NCBI RefSeq assembly: GCF_014203895.1
Contig: NZ_JACHJY010000001.1
Span: 868,001 to 932,000 of the forward strand
Length of the DNA: 64,000 nucleotides
From: Streptomyces nymphaeiformis
Lineage (GTDB): Bacteria > Actinomycetota > Actinomycetes > Streptomycetales > Streptomycetaceae
Direction: 5' to 3'
Made by a program: the position numbers and the translations under genes. The notes under the pieces were generated by a model. The model made no database searches, was not told where the DNA came from, and worked only from the letters and a program-made list of their open reading frames with translations. Of the stretch, positions 16,582 through 25,413 are shown in pieces; positions within the stretch are counted from its first letter, which is position 1; every line of letters starts with the position of its first letter.

Positions 16582-16619
16582 ATTTCTCAAGCATGACCCA
16601 ATTGTTTCGTCGAAGTTAA
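16582..16619 (-). promoter_or_regulatory. Double GlnR box upstream of glnA
   Basis: On the minus strand: TTAAC-n6-GAAAC-n6-GTCAT-n6-GAAAT. All three spacers are exactly six bases, matching two adjacent gTnAC-n6-GaAAC GlnR sites, 100-137 bp upstream of the glnA start. Confidence 0.85.
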
Positions 16620-16704
16620 CCGGCCCGGCTGCTGTTCCGCCTCTCCGGCGCCGTACCCGCACCCGGGCCGAAGTGATCAAAAACGGGCACAGTACCGTGG
16701 TCGG

Positions 16705-17172
16705 GTGGACAACAGGCAAGCACTCGGATCTTGGCTCTCCGGACCCCGCGCGGCGGCCGAGGACGCAGGCGTCGACTTCGGCTACCGCGGCGAGCAGCTC
16801 GGGCTGCCCGAGGCCGGCCCCGGCTCGATCGCCCGCCCCGGGCGGCGCCTCGGCGCCCTCGCCGTCGACTGGGCCCTCTGCATGCTGATCGCATACGGCC
16901 TGATCACCCACGGCTACAACCAGGCCACGGGCAACTGGGCGCTCCTCATCCTGTTCGTCCTGAGCGTCCTGACGGTCGGCACCGTCGGCTCGACGCCCGG
17001 CAAGCGGCTCTTCGGCCTGCGCGTCGTCTCCGCGAACGGCGGCCGCCTCGGCCTGTTCCGCGTGCTGATCCGCTCCCTGCTCGTCTGCCTCGCCATCCCG
17101 GCCCTCATCTGGGACCGCGACGGCCGCGGCCTCCACGACCGCCTCTCCGCGGCCGTCCAGGTCCGCATCTGA
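16705..17172 (+). CDS. RDD family membrane protein
   Basis: 155 residues. The RDD domain starts at PGRRLGALAVDWALCMLIAYGLI (first TM with the Arg/Asp signature), then WALLILFVLSVLTVGTVGSTPGKRLFGLRVV (second TM and loop) and LIRSLLVCLAIPALIWDRDGRGLHDRLS (third TM and the Asp-rich end). The GTG start at 16705 gives a soluble N-terminus of ~45 residues. Function in this family is poorly defined; transport has been suggested. It is divergent from glnA and convergent with the DUF4191 gene across a shared terminator. Confidence 0.88.
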   Translation: MDNRQALGSWLSGPRAAAEDAGVDFGYRGEQLGLPEAGPGSIARPGRRLGALAVDWALCMLIAYGLITHGYNQATGNWALLILFVLSVLTVGTVGSTPGKRLFGLRVVSANGGRLGLFRVLIRSLLVCLAIPALIWDRDGRGLHDRLSAAVQVRI

Positions 17173-17181
17173 AACACGGAT

Positions 17182-17223
17182 ACGAGAAAGGCCCCGGACC
17201 GCACGGTCCGGGGCCTTTCTCGT
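17182..17223. terminator. Bidirectional terminator
   Basis: A perfect 19-bp stem (17182-17200 with 17205-17223), loop GCAC, with an A-run before and a T-run after the GC core. It can stop transcription from both convergent genes. Confidence 0.9.
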
Positions 17224-17234
17224 CAGGTCGGGTG

Positions 17235-17939
17235 TCAGCGCGTCTTTCCGCCGCGCGGCATCCGCATGCCCTTCGGCATCGGACCCTTCGGCAGCGGCAT
17301 GTTGCTCATGAGGTCGCCCATCGCCCGCAGCCGGTCGTTGGCCGCGGTCACCTGCGGGCCCGTGAGCACGCGGGGCATCTTGAGCATGGTCGTACGGATC
17401 TTCTTCAGCGGCACCTGGCCCTCGCCGTCGCCGACGATGATGTCGTGCACCGGCACGTCCACCACGACGCGGCTCATCCGCTTCTTCTCGGCCGCCAGCA
17501 GGGTCTTCACCCGGTTCGGGTTGCCCTCGGCCACCAGGACGATGCCCGCCCGGCCGACCGCGCGGTGCACGACGTCCTGGCTGCGGTTCATCGCGACCGC
17601 GGGGGTCGTCGTCCAGCCGCGCCCGACGTTCTGCAGCACCGCCGCGGCAGCGCCCGGCTGGCCCTCCATCTGCCCGAAGGCCGCGCGCTCGGCACGCCGC
17701 CCGAAGACGATGGCCGCCGCGAGCAGACCCAGGACGAAGCCCAGGATGCCCAGGTAGACCGGATGACCGATGAGGAAGCCGATCGCGAGGAGGACACCGA
17801 GTACGCCGATGCCCACGCCCGCGACGACGAGACCGACCTTCGGGTCGGCCTTCCGGGTCATCTGGTACGTGAGGGCGATCTGCTTCAGTCGCCCGGGGTT
17901 CGCAGCGTCAGCGCTGCTCGTGTTTGCCTTCCTCGCCAT
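17235..17939 (-). CDS. DUF4191 membrane protein
   Basis: 234 residues with two adjacent TM segments (VGLVVAGVGIGVLGVLLAIGFLIG and YLGILGFVLGLLAAAIVFG, ~residues 36-80), followed by a cytosolic domain with GQMEGQPGAAAAVLQ and RGWTTTPAVAMNRSQDVVHR. The C-terminus is basic and Met/Pro-rich. The pattern is that of the actinobacterial DUF4191 family, usually found beside lipA as here (lipA, small gene, this gene). Function unknown. Transcription probably continues from the lipA side, although a hairpin follows lipA. Confidence 0.87.
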   Translation of the reverse strand: MARKANTSSADAANPGRLKQIALTYQMTRKADPKVGLVVAGVGIGVLGVLLAIGFLIGHPVYLGILGFVLGLLAAAIVFGRRAERAAFGQMEGQPGAAAAVLQNVGRGWTTTPAVAMNRSQDVVHRAVGRAGIVLVAEGNPNRVKTLLAAEKKRMSRVVVDVPVHDIIVGDGEGQVPLKKIRTTMLKMPRVLTGPQVTAANDRLRAMGDLMSNMPLPKGPMPKGMRMPRGGKTR

Positions 17940-17949
17940 GTCCTGAAGT

Positions 17950-18165
17950 TTACGTGGCCCGGGAAGCCCGGCCCGACGCGACCTCCATCACGTGCTGGGC
18001 CTCCACCCGGTCCTTGGCGCGGCGGCGGTCCTCCAGGACGGAGTTCCAGGCGTTGCGCCGCGCGGTGCGCTGGCCGGCGCCCAGGAGCAGGGCCTCCACG
18101 GCCTTCAGGGCGTCGGTGACGGACGGGATCGCGCTGACGCGGACATGCGTCGATGCGGCCGGCAT
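17950..18165 (-). CDS. Small hypothetical protein beside lipA
   Basis: 71 residues, largely helical and charged: SVTDALKAVEALLLGAGQ then NSVLEDRRRAKDRVEAQHVMEVASGR. No membrane segment or known motif. The ATG at 18165 follows GGGAGGA. It ends 10 bp before the DUF4191 start, so the two are probably one transcript. From memory a protein of this size is found at the same position in other Streptomyces. Function unknown. Confidence 0.75.
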   Translation of the reverse strand: MPAASTHVRVSAIPSVTDALKAVEALLLGAGQRTARRNAWNSVLEDRRRAKDRVEAQHVMEVASGRASRAT

Positions 18166-18330
18166 GCGGGGTCCTCCCTCGATTGCGGGTGAGACGAGGT
18201 GGGGGGTGTGAGCGAGTGGTGGCGGTGAGTGAAACCAGGCTCACAGATCGGTGTTACCAGGGCGTGACCCGGTGGTCAAACACTGATGAAACGTTGATGC
18301 GGCCATGTGGAGGACCCCGCGGACGCCGAA

Positions 18331-18374
18331 GCGGCCCGTACGCCCCCGCTGAGCTGCGGAGGCGTACGGGCCGC
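18331..18374 (-). terminator. lipA terminator
   Basis: Hairpin with a 14-bp perfect stem (18331-18344 with 18361-18374) and a 16-nt loop, about 65 nt after the lipA stop codon. Confidence 0.75.
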
Positions 18375-18439
18375 GCCGAATGTGGCCTCTACTGGCCGGT
18401 AACTGCTTGTGCTCGGATTCACACGGTCCCGGGACGGAC

Positions 18440-19408
18440 TCAGACCGCCTGCGTCGCGTTGTCGACCGCGCCGCGCTTCTCGATCGCCTGCTGGTACAGC
18501 CGGCCCGCGCGGTACGAGGAGCGGACCAGCGGGCCCGACATCACGCCGGAGAAGCCGATCGCGTCGGCTTCCTCCTTGAGCTCCACGAACTCCTGCGGCT
18601 TCACCCAGCGCTCCACGGGGTGGTGCCGGACCGACGGGCGCAGGTACTGCGTGATCGTGATGAGCTCGCAGCCCGCGTCGTGCAGCTGCCGCAGCGCCTC
18701 GCTGATCTCCTCGCGGGTCTCGCCCATGCCGAGGATCAGGTTGGACTTCGTGACCAGACCGTAGTCGCGGGCCTGGGTGATGACGTCCAGGGAGCGCTCG
18801 TAGCGGAAGCCCGGACGGATCCGCTTGAAGATCCGCGGGACGGTCTCGACGTTGTGCGCGAAGACCTCGGGGCGGGAGTCGAAGACCTCCTTGAGGAGCT
18901 CCGGCACCGCGTTGAAGTCGGGGGCGAGCAGCTCGACCTTGGTGCGGCCCTCGGCGCGCTCCGCCGTCTGCTGGTGGATCTGGCGCACGGTCTCGGCGTA
19001 CAGCCAGGCACCGCCGTCCTCCAGGTCGTCGCGCGCGACGCCCGTGATGGTGGCGTAGTTCAGGTCCATCGTGACGACCGACTCGCCGACGCGGCGGGGC
19101 TCGTCGCGGTCGAGCGCCTCGGGCTTGCCCGTGTCGATCTGGCAGAAGTCGCAGCGCCGGGTGCACTGGTCACCGCCGATGAGGAAGGTCGCCTCGCGGT
19201 CCTCCCAGCACTCGAAGATGTTGGGACAGCCCGCCTCCTGGCAGACCGTGTGCAGGCCCTCGCTCTTCACGAGGCCCTGCATCTTCGTGTACTCCGGACC
19301 CATCTTCGCGCGGGTCTTGATCCACTCGGGCTTGCGCTCGATGGGGGTCTGGGCGTTCCGGACCTCCAGGCGCAGCATCTTGCGTCCGTCGGGGGCGACT
19401 GCGGACAC
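18440..19408 (-). CDS. lipA: Lipoyl synthase (radical SAM)
   Basis: 322 residues. Inserts two sulfurs into octanoyl groups on lipoyl domains. The auxiliary-cluster motif [12 protein letters not shown] and the radical-SAM motif CTRRCDFC are both present, and the C-terminal RSSY that ligates the auxiliary cluster is seen in [27 protein letters not shown] is typical of the family. The GTG at 19408 follows AGGAGC; the upstream in-frame start at 19441 lacks such a site. lipB lies 104 bp upstream on the same strand. The likely clients are the two-lipoyl E2 at 35178-36938 and other lipoyl proteins. Confidence 0.96.
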   Translation of the reverse strand: MSAVAPDGRKMLRLEVRNAQTPIERKPEWIKTRAKMGPEYTKMQGLVKSEGLHTVCQEAGCPNIFECWEDREATFLIGGDQCTRRCDFCQIDTGKPEALDRDEPRRVGESVVTMDLNYATITGVARDDLEDGGAWLYAETVRQIHQQTAERAEGRTKVELLAPDFNAVPELLKEVFDSRPEVFAHNVETVPRIFKRIRPGFRYERSLDVITQARDYGLVTKSNLILGMGETREEISEALRQLHDAGCELITITQYLRPSVRHHPVERWVKPQEFVELKEEADAIGFSGVMSGPLVRSSYRAGRLYQQAIEKRGAVDNATQAV

Positions 19409-19512
19409 ATCGGCTCCTGTAGCTTCGATTCTTCGGCGCACACCAGGGTACGCCCGTTGCTTCCATGCCTTGCTCTACGCGTGGCCAACCTGTGGCCAGA
19501 GCCCGGCATTCC

Positions 19513-20316
19513 TCAGGCCGAGGCCCGTTCCACCTCACGCGGCTTGAGGTCCGCGTTCTCCAGCACGTCCCGCAGGTGCTTCTCGACGACCGGGAGCACC
19601 TCCTCGATCGTGAGGTCCCGGCCCAGCTCGTTCGCGAGCGAGGCCACGCCGGCGTCCCGGATGCCGCACGGGATGATCCGGTCGAACCAGGTGTTGTCCG
19701 GGTTCACGTTGAGCGCGAAGCCGTGCATGGTGACGCCCTTGGCGACCCGGATGCCGATCGCGGCGAGCTTCCGGTCCTCGCGGCGCTGGCCGGCGTTGGA
19801 CGGGGCGTACTCGGGGCCGTTCAGGCGCGGGTCGAACTCCTCGTCCGTGAGGCGCGGGTCGAAGTCCAGGGACAGCCCGCCGAACGACGGCCGCTGCTCG
19901 ACGGGGTCGCCGAGGACCCAGACGCCGCTGCGGCCCTCGACCCGCGTCGTCTCCACGCCGAACTCGGCGGCCGTACGGATCAGGGCCTCCTCCAGGCGGC
20001 GCACGTGCGCGACGACGTCCACCGGGCGGGGCAGCTTCATGATCGGATAGCCGACCAGCTGGCCCGGACCGTGCCAGGTGATCTTGCCGCCGCGGTCCAC
20101 GTCCACCACCGGCGTCCCGTCCAGCGGCCGCTCGCTCTCCTGCGTGCGCCGGCCGGCCGTGTAGACCGGCGGATGCTCCACCAGCAGGCAGGTGTCGTCG
20201 ATCTCGTCGGCGAACCGCGCGGCGTGCACCTCGCGCTGCTTGTCCCAGGCCACCTGGTAGTCGACGGCTTCCCCGCCGAACCCAAGGCGGACGAATCGCA
20301 GCTCACTCACGGCCAT
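19513..20316 (-). CDS. lipB: Lipoyl(octanoyl) transferase
   Basis: 267 residues. Moves octanoyl groups from acyl carrier protein to lipoyl domains. Signature [17 protein letters not shown] is present, with the catalytic pair expected as Lys in [10 protein letters not shown] and Cys in IIPCGI. The N-terminal [14 protein letters not shown] and [14 protein letters not shown] are typical. The ATG at 20316 follows AGGAGGAGG. Immediately upstream of lipA on the same strand, so the two steps of lipoate synthesis are probably co-expressed. Confidence 0.96.
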   Translation of the reverse strand: MAVSELRFVRLGFGGEAVDYQVAWDKQREVHAARFADEIDDTCLLVEHPPVYTAGRRTQESERPLDGTPVVDVDRGGKITWHGPGQLVGYPIMKLPRPVDVVAHVRRLEEALIRTAAEFGVETTRVEGRSGVWVLGDPVEQRPSFGGLSLDFDPRLTDEEFDPRLNGPEYAPSNAGQRREDRKLAAIGIRVAKGVTMHGFALNVNPDNTWFDRIIPCGIRDAGVASLANELGRDLTIEEVLPVVEKHLRDVLENADLKPREVERASA

Positions 20317-20597
20317 GCCTCCTCCTGGGTGCCGCGGACGGGGACCGGGGATCATCCCGGGCCGGCTCGGCACCATGCGTCATTCGCGCCCATGCCACTG
20401 TACGGCGGCGCCGGGGACACCCCTCCGGCAGGTGGACGGGGGCGCCTACGTCAGCGATGCCGTCAATCCTCACACGATCGGATGAATGTGGGGCGAAGGT
20501 GGCGGTACGGGCCGTGGAGACCGCTAAATTCACGCCGTTCCATGAGGGTCCGACGGGGCTGCCGCCCGGACCCGGAAGGCAGGAGACCGCACAGCTG

Positions 20598-22082
20598 ATG
20601 ACGGAACGACCACCGCAGCGCATCCCGAACCGCCAGCTCGCCGCGCTCATCGCCGAAGCCGGCTTCTCCAACGCGGGGCTCGCCAGACGGGTCGACCAGC
20701 TCGGTCTGGAACACGGCCTCGACCTGCGGTACGACAAGACCTCCGTGACCCGCTGGCTCCGCGGACAGCAGCCGCGCGGCACCACCCCCGCCCTCATCGC
20801 CGAGGTCTTCACCCGCCGCCTCGGCCGCCGCCTCTCCGCCCAGGACCTCGGCCTCGACGCCTGCGCGCCCGTCTACGCGGGCCTGGAGTTCGCCGCCACC
20901 CCCGAGGAGGCCGTCGACATCGTCAGCGGCCTGTGGCGCAAGGACTCCGGCAGCCACGCCGAACTCCGCAAGATCGCCTTCACCCCGGCCGGCCTCGTCG
21001 TCCCCAGCCGCGACTGGCTCATCGGCCGCGCCGACGACCGGGTCGCCCGCGGCGAGCCCGCCCCCGCCGCGCCCCGCGCCTCCGCGGCGCCCGCCGGGGT
21101 GCCCCCGCAGGACCCCCGGGTCCCGCCCCAGGGCCGCTTCTCCGTCCCCCGCCAGCGCGGTACGGACCGGGGCCCCGGCCAGCGGGTCTCCAGCGGCGAC
21201 ATCGCCGCCCTCCGCTCCGTCGGCGAGCTCTTCCGCACCCTCGACCACGCCTACGGCGGAGGCCACGCCCGCCAGGCCCTCGTCCGCTACCTGGAGCACG
21301 AGGCCGAGCCCATGCTGCGCGGCACGTACGGGGAGTCCACCGGCCGCCGCCTCTTCGCCGCCGCCGCCGACCTCACCCGGCTCGCCGGCTGGACCTCGTA
21401 CGACATCGCCGCCCACGGGCTCGCCCAGCGGTACTTCGTCCAGGCGCTGCGTCTCGCCCAGGCCGCCGGGGACCGGGCCTACGGCTCGTACGTGCTCCTC
21501 ACCATGAGCTGCCAGGCCGTCTACCTCGGCCACGGCCGGGAGGCCGTGCAGCTCGCCCGGGTCGCCCAGCAGGGCGTCGGCCCCGCCGCGCCGCCCGTCG
21601 TCCAGGCGATGCTCCACGCCGTCGAGGCGCGGGGCCACGCGGTCCTCGGCGAGGCGCGGGCCTGCAGCGCGTCCCTCGTCCGCGCGGAACGGGCCCTGGA
21701 AGCGGCCCGGCCCGGCGACGAGGTCCCGTACTGGGCCCGCCACTTCGACGAGGCGCAGCTCGCCGACGAGCTCGGGCACTGCCACCGGGACCTCCAGCAG
21801 TACCGGCCCGCCGCGCAGCACGCCGAACGCGCCCTCCAGCTCCGGGCGCCCGGCTACGCCCGCAGCCGCCTCTTCTGCCGGGTCGTCCTGGCCACCTCCC
21901 GCCTGGCCCTGGGGGAACTGGACCAGGCGTGCGCGCTGGGCGCGGAGGCGGCGCAGCAGGCGTCGGAGATGCGGTCGGCTCGTGCGGTCGAGTACGTCCG
22001 GGACTTCGAGCGCCGGCTGGAGCCGTACCGGGACGCGGCGGCGGCCCGCACGTACCGGGACCGGGTCGCGGCCCTGGGCTGA
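20598..22082 (+). CDS. HTH/tetratricopeptide regulator (NsdA-like)
   Basis: 494 residues. The N-terminus (PNRQLAALIAEAGFSNAGLARRVDQLG...DKTSVTRWLRGQQPRG) is a helix-turn-helix of the XRE-like kind. After a Pro-rich linker (~residues 155-200) the C-terminal half consists of TPR-like helices (LFAAAADLTRLAGWTSYDIAAHGLAQRYFVQALRLA; AVQLARVAQQ). This layout matches Streptomyces NsdA-type regulators of development and antibiotic production; assignment to that group is from memory. The ATG at 20598 is 14 nt after AGGAG, and an upstream in-frame ATG at 20457 is possible. It is divergent from lipB. The stop codon directly abuts repeat copy 2. Confidence 0.78.
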   Translation: MTERPPQRIPNRQLAALIAEAGFSNAGLARRVDQLGLEHGLDLRYDKTSVTRWLRGQQPRGTTPALIAEVFTRRLGRRLSAQDLGLDACAPVYAGLEFAATPEEAVDIVSGLWRKDSGSHAELRKIAFTPAGLVVPSRDWLIGRADDRVARGEPAPAAPRASAAPAGVPPQDPRVPPQGRFSVPRQRGTDRGPGQRVSSGDIAALRSVGELFRTLDHAYGGGHARQALVRYLEHEAEPMLRGTYGESTGRRLFAAAADLTRLAGWTSYDIAAHGLAQRYFVQALRLAQAAGDRAYGSYVLLTMSCQAVYLGHGREAVQLARVAQQGVGPAAPPVVQAMLHAVEARGHAVLGEARACSASLVRAERALEAARPGDEVPYWARHFDEAQLADELGHCHRDLQQYRPAAQHAERALQLRAPGYARSRLFCRVVLATSRLALGELDQACALGAEAAQQASEMRSARAVEYVRDFERRLEPYRDAAAARTYRDRVAALG

Positions 22083-22394
22083 CACCGCCCACCCCCGTGC
22101 GGGCCCGCGCCCCGCCCGTGTGGGCAATCGTCCCGCAGGGGCGAGGGGGTCCCCCCTGCTCGAGCGAAGCCGAGAGCTCGGGGGAGGGTGGGCACACGGG
22201 ACGGTGCCCTCAGCGGCGCCTCCGCGTTCCGCGCCTGGACCCGCACCATCTGCGGCGGCGCACAACGGGGTGCGGGTCAGGGCGCGGGAGCCTCTGGCGC
22301 CGGCAAGGGCGCCGTCCGTTGTGCCCACCCGTTCCGCCCCAGCGGAACGATTGCCCACAACGGGCGGCGGGCGCGGAACGCATGCCCACAACGG
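22083..22394 (-). repeat. Dispersed ~320-bp intergenic repeat, copy 2 (inverted)
   Basis: The reverse complement of this stretch matches 2272-2600. It begins one base after the NsdA-like stop and ends just before the stop of the convergent FAD oxidoreductase. Compared with copy 1 it has an extra ~30-bp unit near 22345-22375 that duplicates the CGTTGTGGGCA...CGTTCCG module. Identity is highest over the CTCGAGCGAAGCCGAGAGCT and CGCGGAACGCGGAGGCGCCG parts. Confidence 0.75.
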
Positions 22395-22399
22395 CGGGG

Positions 22400-23761
22400 T
22401 CAGGCCGCGTTGTCTGCCGCCCGGGGCTGGTGGGGGATCCTCAGGTCCGTCAGGAGGGCGTTCGTGGCTCGGTGGGCCGAGGCGAGGGCGCCCTGGGGGG
22501 TGCTCACGTCCCGGTGGTCGCCGCATACGTACAGCCCCGCCAGGAGCCGGACCGAGCGGTGGGCGTCGTGCGGGGGCGGCATCGAGGGGACCGCGTCGGG
22601 GGTGTGGTGGAGGGCGAGGAGCTCCCAGTCGTCCGTCGACGTGCCGTACAACGTGGCGAGGTGCTTGCGGACCCGCCGCTCCGTGTCGTCCGGCGGCGTG
22701 CCGAGGACCGTGGAGGTGACGAGCGCCCGCCCGGCCGGGGCCCGGGACGGGTCGACCGCGCTCATGACCGCCGTGTGGGCGACCGGCCCGCCGGGGTCGG
22801 ACTCCAGGAGCAGGGTGGGGTCCGCACACGGCGCCACGGGAGCCGTGTGGTGCAGGACCGTGACCGGGTGGAAGGCGGGGACCCGCAACCCCGGCAGCAG
22901 GGACGCCGCCGTACGCGCCCCCGTGGCCAGCAGGACGGAACGACAGCCGATGACGCCGTGGTCGGCCGTCGTGACCCGGGAGACCGACACGTCCGTGACC
23001 CGGACCCCCGTGCGGACCGTGCCCGGCGGCAGCGCGGCGGCGAGCCGTTCGGGGAGCGCCGCCGAGCCGCCCTCGGGGACGGCCGGCCGCCCCCGGGCGA
23101 ACGCGCGGAGCGCCAGGTCCGCCTGACGGCTGGACGTGCCGAGGTCCGGGTCGGCGAGGAGCGCGGCGAGCAGCGGCCGCAGCACCCCCTGGACCGTGCG
23201 GGCGGGGAGCCTCGCGGTCAGGGCCTCCCGGGCGGTCCGCTCGGGCCGGGCGAGCAGCCGCGCGGTCGGCGTCGCGGCGAGCCGGACGAGGGAGGCGCCG
23301 AGCCGCGCCTGGTCGAGCGAGGCGGCCGGATTGCGGGGGGCGCTCGCGAGGGCGCGCGCCACGCTGAACGCTCCCCCCACGCCACGGTGGACCCCGCCGC
23401 CCCGCTGGCCGGGCGTCCGCCGCGGGTGCGGGACGCCCCACCGCGCGTACCGCCCGTCGCTGTGCACGAGCACCCCGGGGGCGAACGGACGCAGCGGAAG
23501 GCCGGCGAGCCCCGGCGTGGCCCGGAGTTCCTCGGACGAGAGGGTGGGCAGCGGGCCCGTACGGTCGAGCCGGAATCCGTCGACGAGGTCGGTGGCCAGC
23601 CGGCCGCCGACCCGCGGTTCCGCCTCCAGGACGGCGACGGCGAGCCCGGCGCCGGTCAGCCGGTGCGCGGCCGCGAGCCCCGCGATCCCGGCTCCTACGA
23701 TGACGACGTCGACGGCCTCCACGACGTCCCTGTGCTGTGCGCTACTTGCGGTACTGAGCAC
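22400..23761 (-). CDS. FAD-dependent oxidoreductase (amine oxidase/phytoene desaturase-like)
   Basis: 453 residues. VDVVIVGAGIAGLAAAHRL (~17-35) is the FAD dinucleotide motif, followed by VLEAEPRVGGRL. Near the end, LAGLYVCGDHRDVSTPQGALASAHRATNALL matches the C-terminal FAD motif of NAD(P)/FAD oxidoreductases related to protoporphyrinogen oxidase and phytoene desaturase. Substrate unknown; no carotenoid genes are near. The GTG at 23761 follows GGGGAGGGG. It converges on the NsdA-like gene across repeat copy 2. Confidence 0.85.
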   Translation of the reverse strand: MLSTASSAQHRDVVEAVDVVIVGAGIAGLAAAHRLTGAGLAVAVLEAEPRVGGRLATDLVDGFRLDRTGPLPTLSSEELRATPGLAGLPLRPFAPGVLVHSDGRYARWGVPHPRRTPGQRGGGVHRGVGGAFSVARALASAPRNPAASLDQARLGASLVRLAATPTARLLARPERTAREALTARLPARTVQGVLRPLLAALLADPDLGTSSRQADLALRAFARGRPAVPEGGSAALPERLAAALPPGTVRTGVRVTDVSVSRVTTADHGVIGCRSVLLATGARTAASLLPGLRVPAFHPVTVLHHTAPVAPCADPTLLLESDPGGPVAHTAVMSAVDPSRAPAGRALVTSTVLGTPPDDTERRVRKHLATLYGTSTDDWELLALHHTPDAVPSMPPPHDAHRSVRLLAGLYVCGDHRDVSTPQGALASAHRATNALLTDLRIPHQPRAADNAA

Positions 23762-23950
23762 GTGCCCCTCCCCAGGTCGGCGCGCCGGTGGGAGGCCTTA
23801 TGCCCCCAACGGGCCCCCGGAATGCCCAAGTTCGCGTTCGTATCGAACGCTGGGCCTCGACAGTGGGCGTCGAGCCTAGGCAGCGCCGGGCGGGAAGTCG
23901 GCCCGCGCGCGGCGGGGTGCACGCAGCACGGGGGAGCGCAGGGGCCCGGG

Positions 23951-24871
23951 TTACCGCAGCGCCGCGCGGATCGAGTCGTCGATCGTCGGGAAGGCGAAGT
24001 CGAAACCGGTCTCCAACAGGCGCCCCGGCAGCACCCGCTGACTGCCCAGCACGTCCGCCGCGAAGTCGCCGAGGACGGCCTTCAGGGCGGGCGCCGGCAC
24101 GGTGAAGAGCGTCGGGCGGTGCAGGACCCGGCCCATCGCCGCCGTCACCTCGCGGTTGGTGACGGGGTCGGGGGCCGTCAGGTTCACCGGGCCCGAGAGG
24201 GACGGGGTGTCGACGAGGTGGCGCAGGGCGGCGACCTCGTCGTGGAGGGAGATGTACGACCAGTACTGCCGGCCGTCGCCCATCCGCCCGCCGAGCCCCG
24301 CGCGGAAGACGGGGAAGAGCCGGCCCCAGGCGCCGCCCTCACGGGCCACGACCAGGCCGGTGCGGGCGTAGGTGACGCGGATGCCGGCCTCTTCGGCGGG
24401 GGCGGCCGCGGCCTCCCACTCCACGCAGACCGAGGGCAGGAAGCCCGTGCCGGCGGGGGCGCTCTCGTCCACCGCGCGGGTGCCGGTGTCCCCGTACCAG
24501 CCGAGTGCCGTGCCGCAGACCAGCGCCTCCGGCGGGGCGGCGAGGGAGGCGAGCGCCTGGGCGATCGCCGTCGTGCCGAGGACCCGGCTGTCCCGGATCT
24601 CCTTCTTGTACGCCTCGTTCCAGCGGCGCTCGCCGACGCCGGCGCCCGCCAGGTGCACGACGGCGTCGACGCCGACGAGCCCGGCGGCGTCCACGTACAG
24701 CCGCTTCGGGTCCCATTCGACCTCGTCGGCGGTACGGGCCGGGCGGCGGACGAGGCGGAGGACGTCGTGGCCGTCGGCGCGCAGGGAGCGGACCAGGGCC
24801 GAGCCGATGAGTCCGGAGGCGCCGGTGACGGCGACGCGCTTGCGGGTGGCGGAACGCTGCATGGTCACCAT
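23951..24871 (-). CDS. TIGR01777-type SDR epimerase (DUF1731 C-terminus)
   Basis: 306 residues. RVAVTGASGLIGSALVRSL is the Rossmann motif, and VVHLAGAGVGERRWNEAYKKEIRDSRVLGT is diagnostic of the TIGR01777 (YfcH-like) family. The C-terminal DUF1731 part reads LHRPTLFTVPAPALKAVLGDFAADVLGSQRVLPGRL. Biochemical role in bacteria is unclear; plant homologues affect chloroplast division. The ATG at 24871 has GGAGGG upstream; ATG 24862 is an in-frame alternative. It is divergent from an acetyltransferase with only 38 bp between start codons. Confidence 0.88.
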   Translation of the reverse strand: MVTMQRSATRKRVAVTGASGLIGSALVRSLRADGHDVLRLVRRPARTADEVEWDPKRLYVDAAGLVGVDAVVHLAGAGVGERRWNEAYKKEIRDSRVLGTTAIAQALASLAAPPEALVCGTALGWYGDTGTRAVDESAPAGTGFLPSVCVEWEAAAAPAEEAGIRVTYARTGLVVAREGGAWGRLFPVFRAGLGGRMGDGRQYWSYISLHDEVAALRHLVDTPSLSGPVNLTAPDPVTNREVTAAMGRVLHRPTLFTVPAPALKAVLGDFAADVLGSQRVLPGRLLETGFDFAFPTIDDSIRAALR

Positions 24872-24909
24872 CCTGCCCTCCCCGGCGGGTGCGTGGCACA
24901 GTGGCCGTC

Positions 24910-25413
24910 ATGATCGTGCCGGAGACGCAGATACGCATACGCACCGCCGTGCAGGACGACGACGCCGCGCTCTCGGAGCTCGACCGGGCCACCTGGTCGA
25001 CCCTCCACGCCGTGCTGCCCGCCCCGGAGCCGGGCGCGCCCTTCTTCGACGAGCGGCACGTGCCGGAGCACTACCTCGTGGCGGTGGCCGGCGGGGCGGT
25101 CGTCGGGTACGTCCGGGTGGTGCCGCCGACCCCGCTCGCCGCCACCGCGCACGTCCGCCAGGTCCAGGGCCTCGCCGTCGCCGGGTCCGCCCGGGGCAAG
25201 GGCGTCGCCCGGGCGCTGCTGCGGGCCGCGATGGACCGGGCCCGGGAGGAGGGCGCCGTCCGGATCACCCTGCGGGTCCTCGGGCACAACGCGCCGGCCC
25301 GCGCGCTCTACGCCTCCGAGGGCTTCCGGGTCGAGGGCGTGCTGCCGGGGGAGATGTTCCTCGACGGGGCGTACGTGGACGACGTCCTGATGGGCCGCTC
25401 GCTACTCGCCTGA
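24910..25413 (+). CDS. GNAT family N-acetyltransferase
   Basis: 167 residues. IRIRTAVQDDDAALSELDRATW begins the fold. VQGLAVAGSARGKGVARALLRAAMDRAREEG is a textbook acetyl-CoA motif A (RGKGVA), and LRVLGHNAPARALYASEGFRVEG is motif B. The length is normal for RimI-like acetyltransferases. The ATG at 24910 is preferred over an earlier in-frame start that overlaps the divergent gene's 5' end. The 3' end overlaps the convergent TetR gene by 12 bp. Acceptor unknown. Confidence 0.88.
   Translation: MIVPETQIRIRTAVQDDDAALSELDRATWSTLHAVLPAPEPGAPFFDERHVPEHYLVAVAGGAVVGYVRVVPPTPLAATAHVRQVQGLAVAGSARGKGVARALLRAAMDRAREEGAVRITLRVLGHNAPARALYASEGFRVEGVLPGEMFLDGAYVDDVLMGRSLLA

Noticed and set aside
20933..24913. 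A 1326-residue plus-strand open frame
   Set aside because: It is a shadow over the NsdA-like gene, repeat copy 2 and two minus-strand genes. Composition is Arg/Gly/Pro-rich and no domain is visible.
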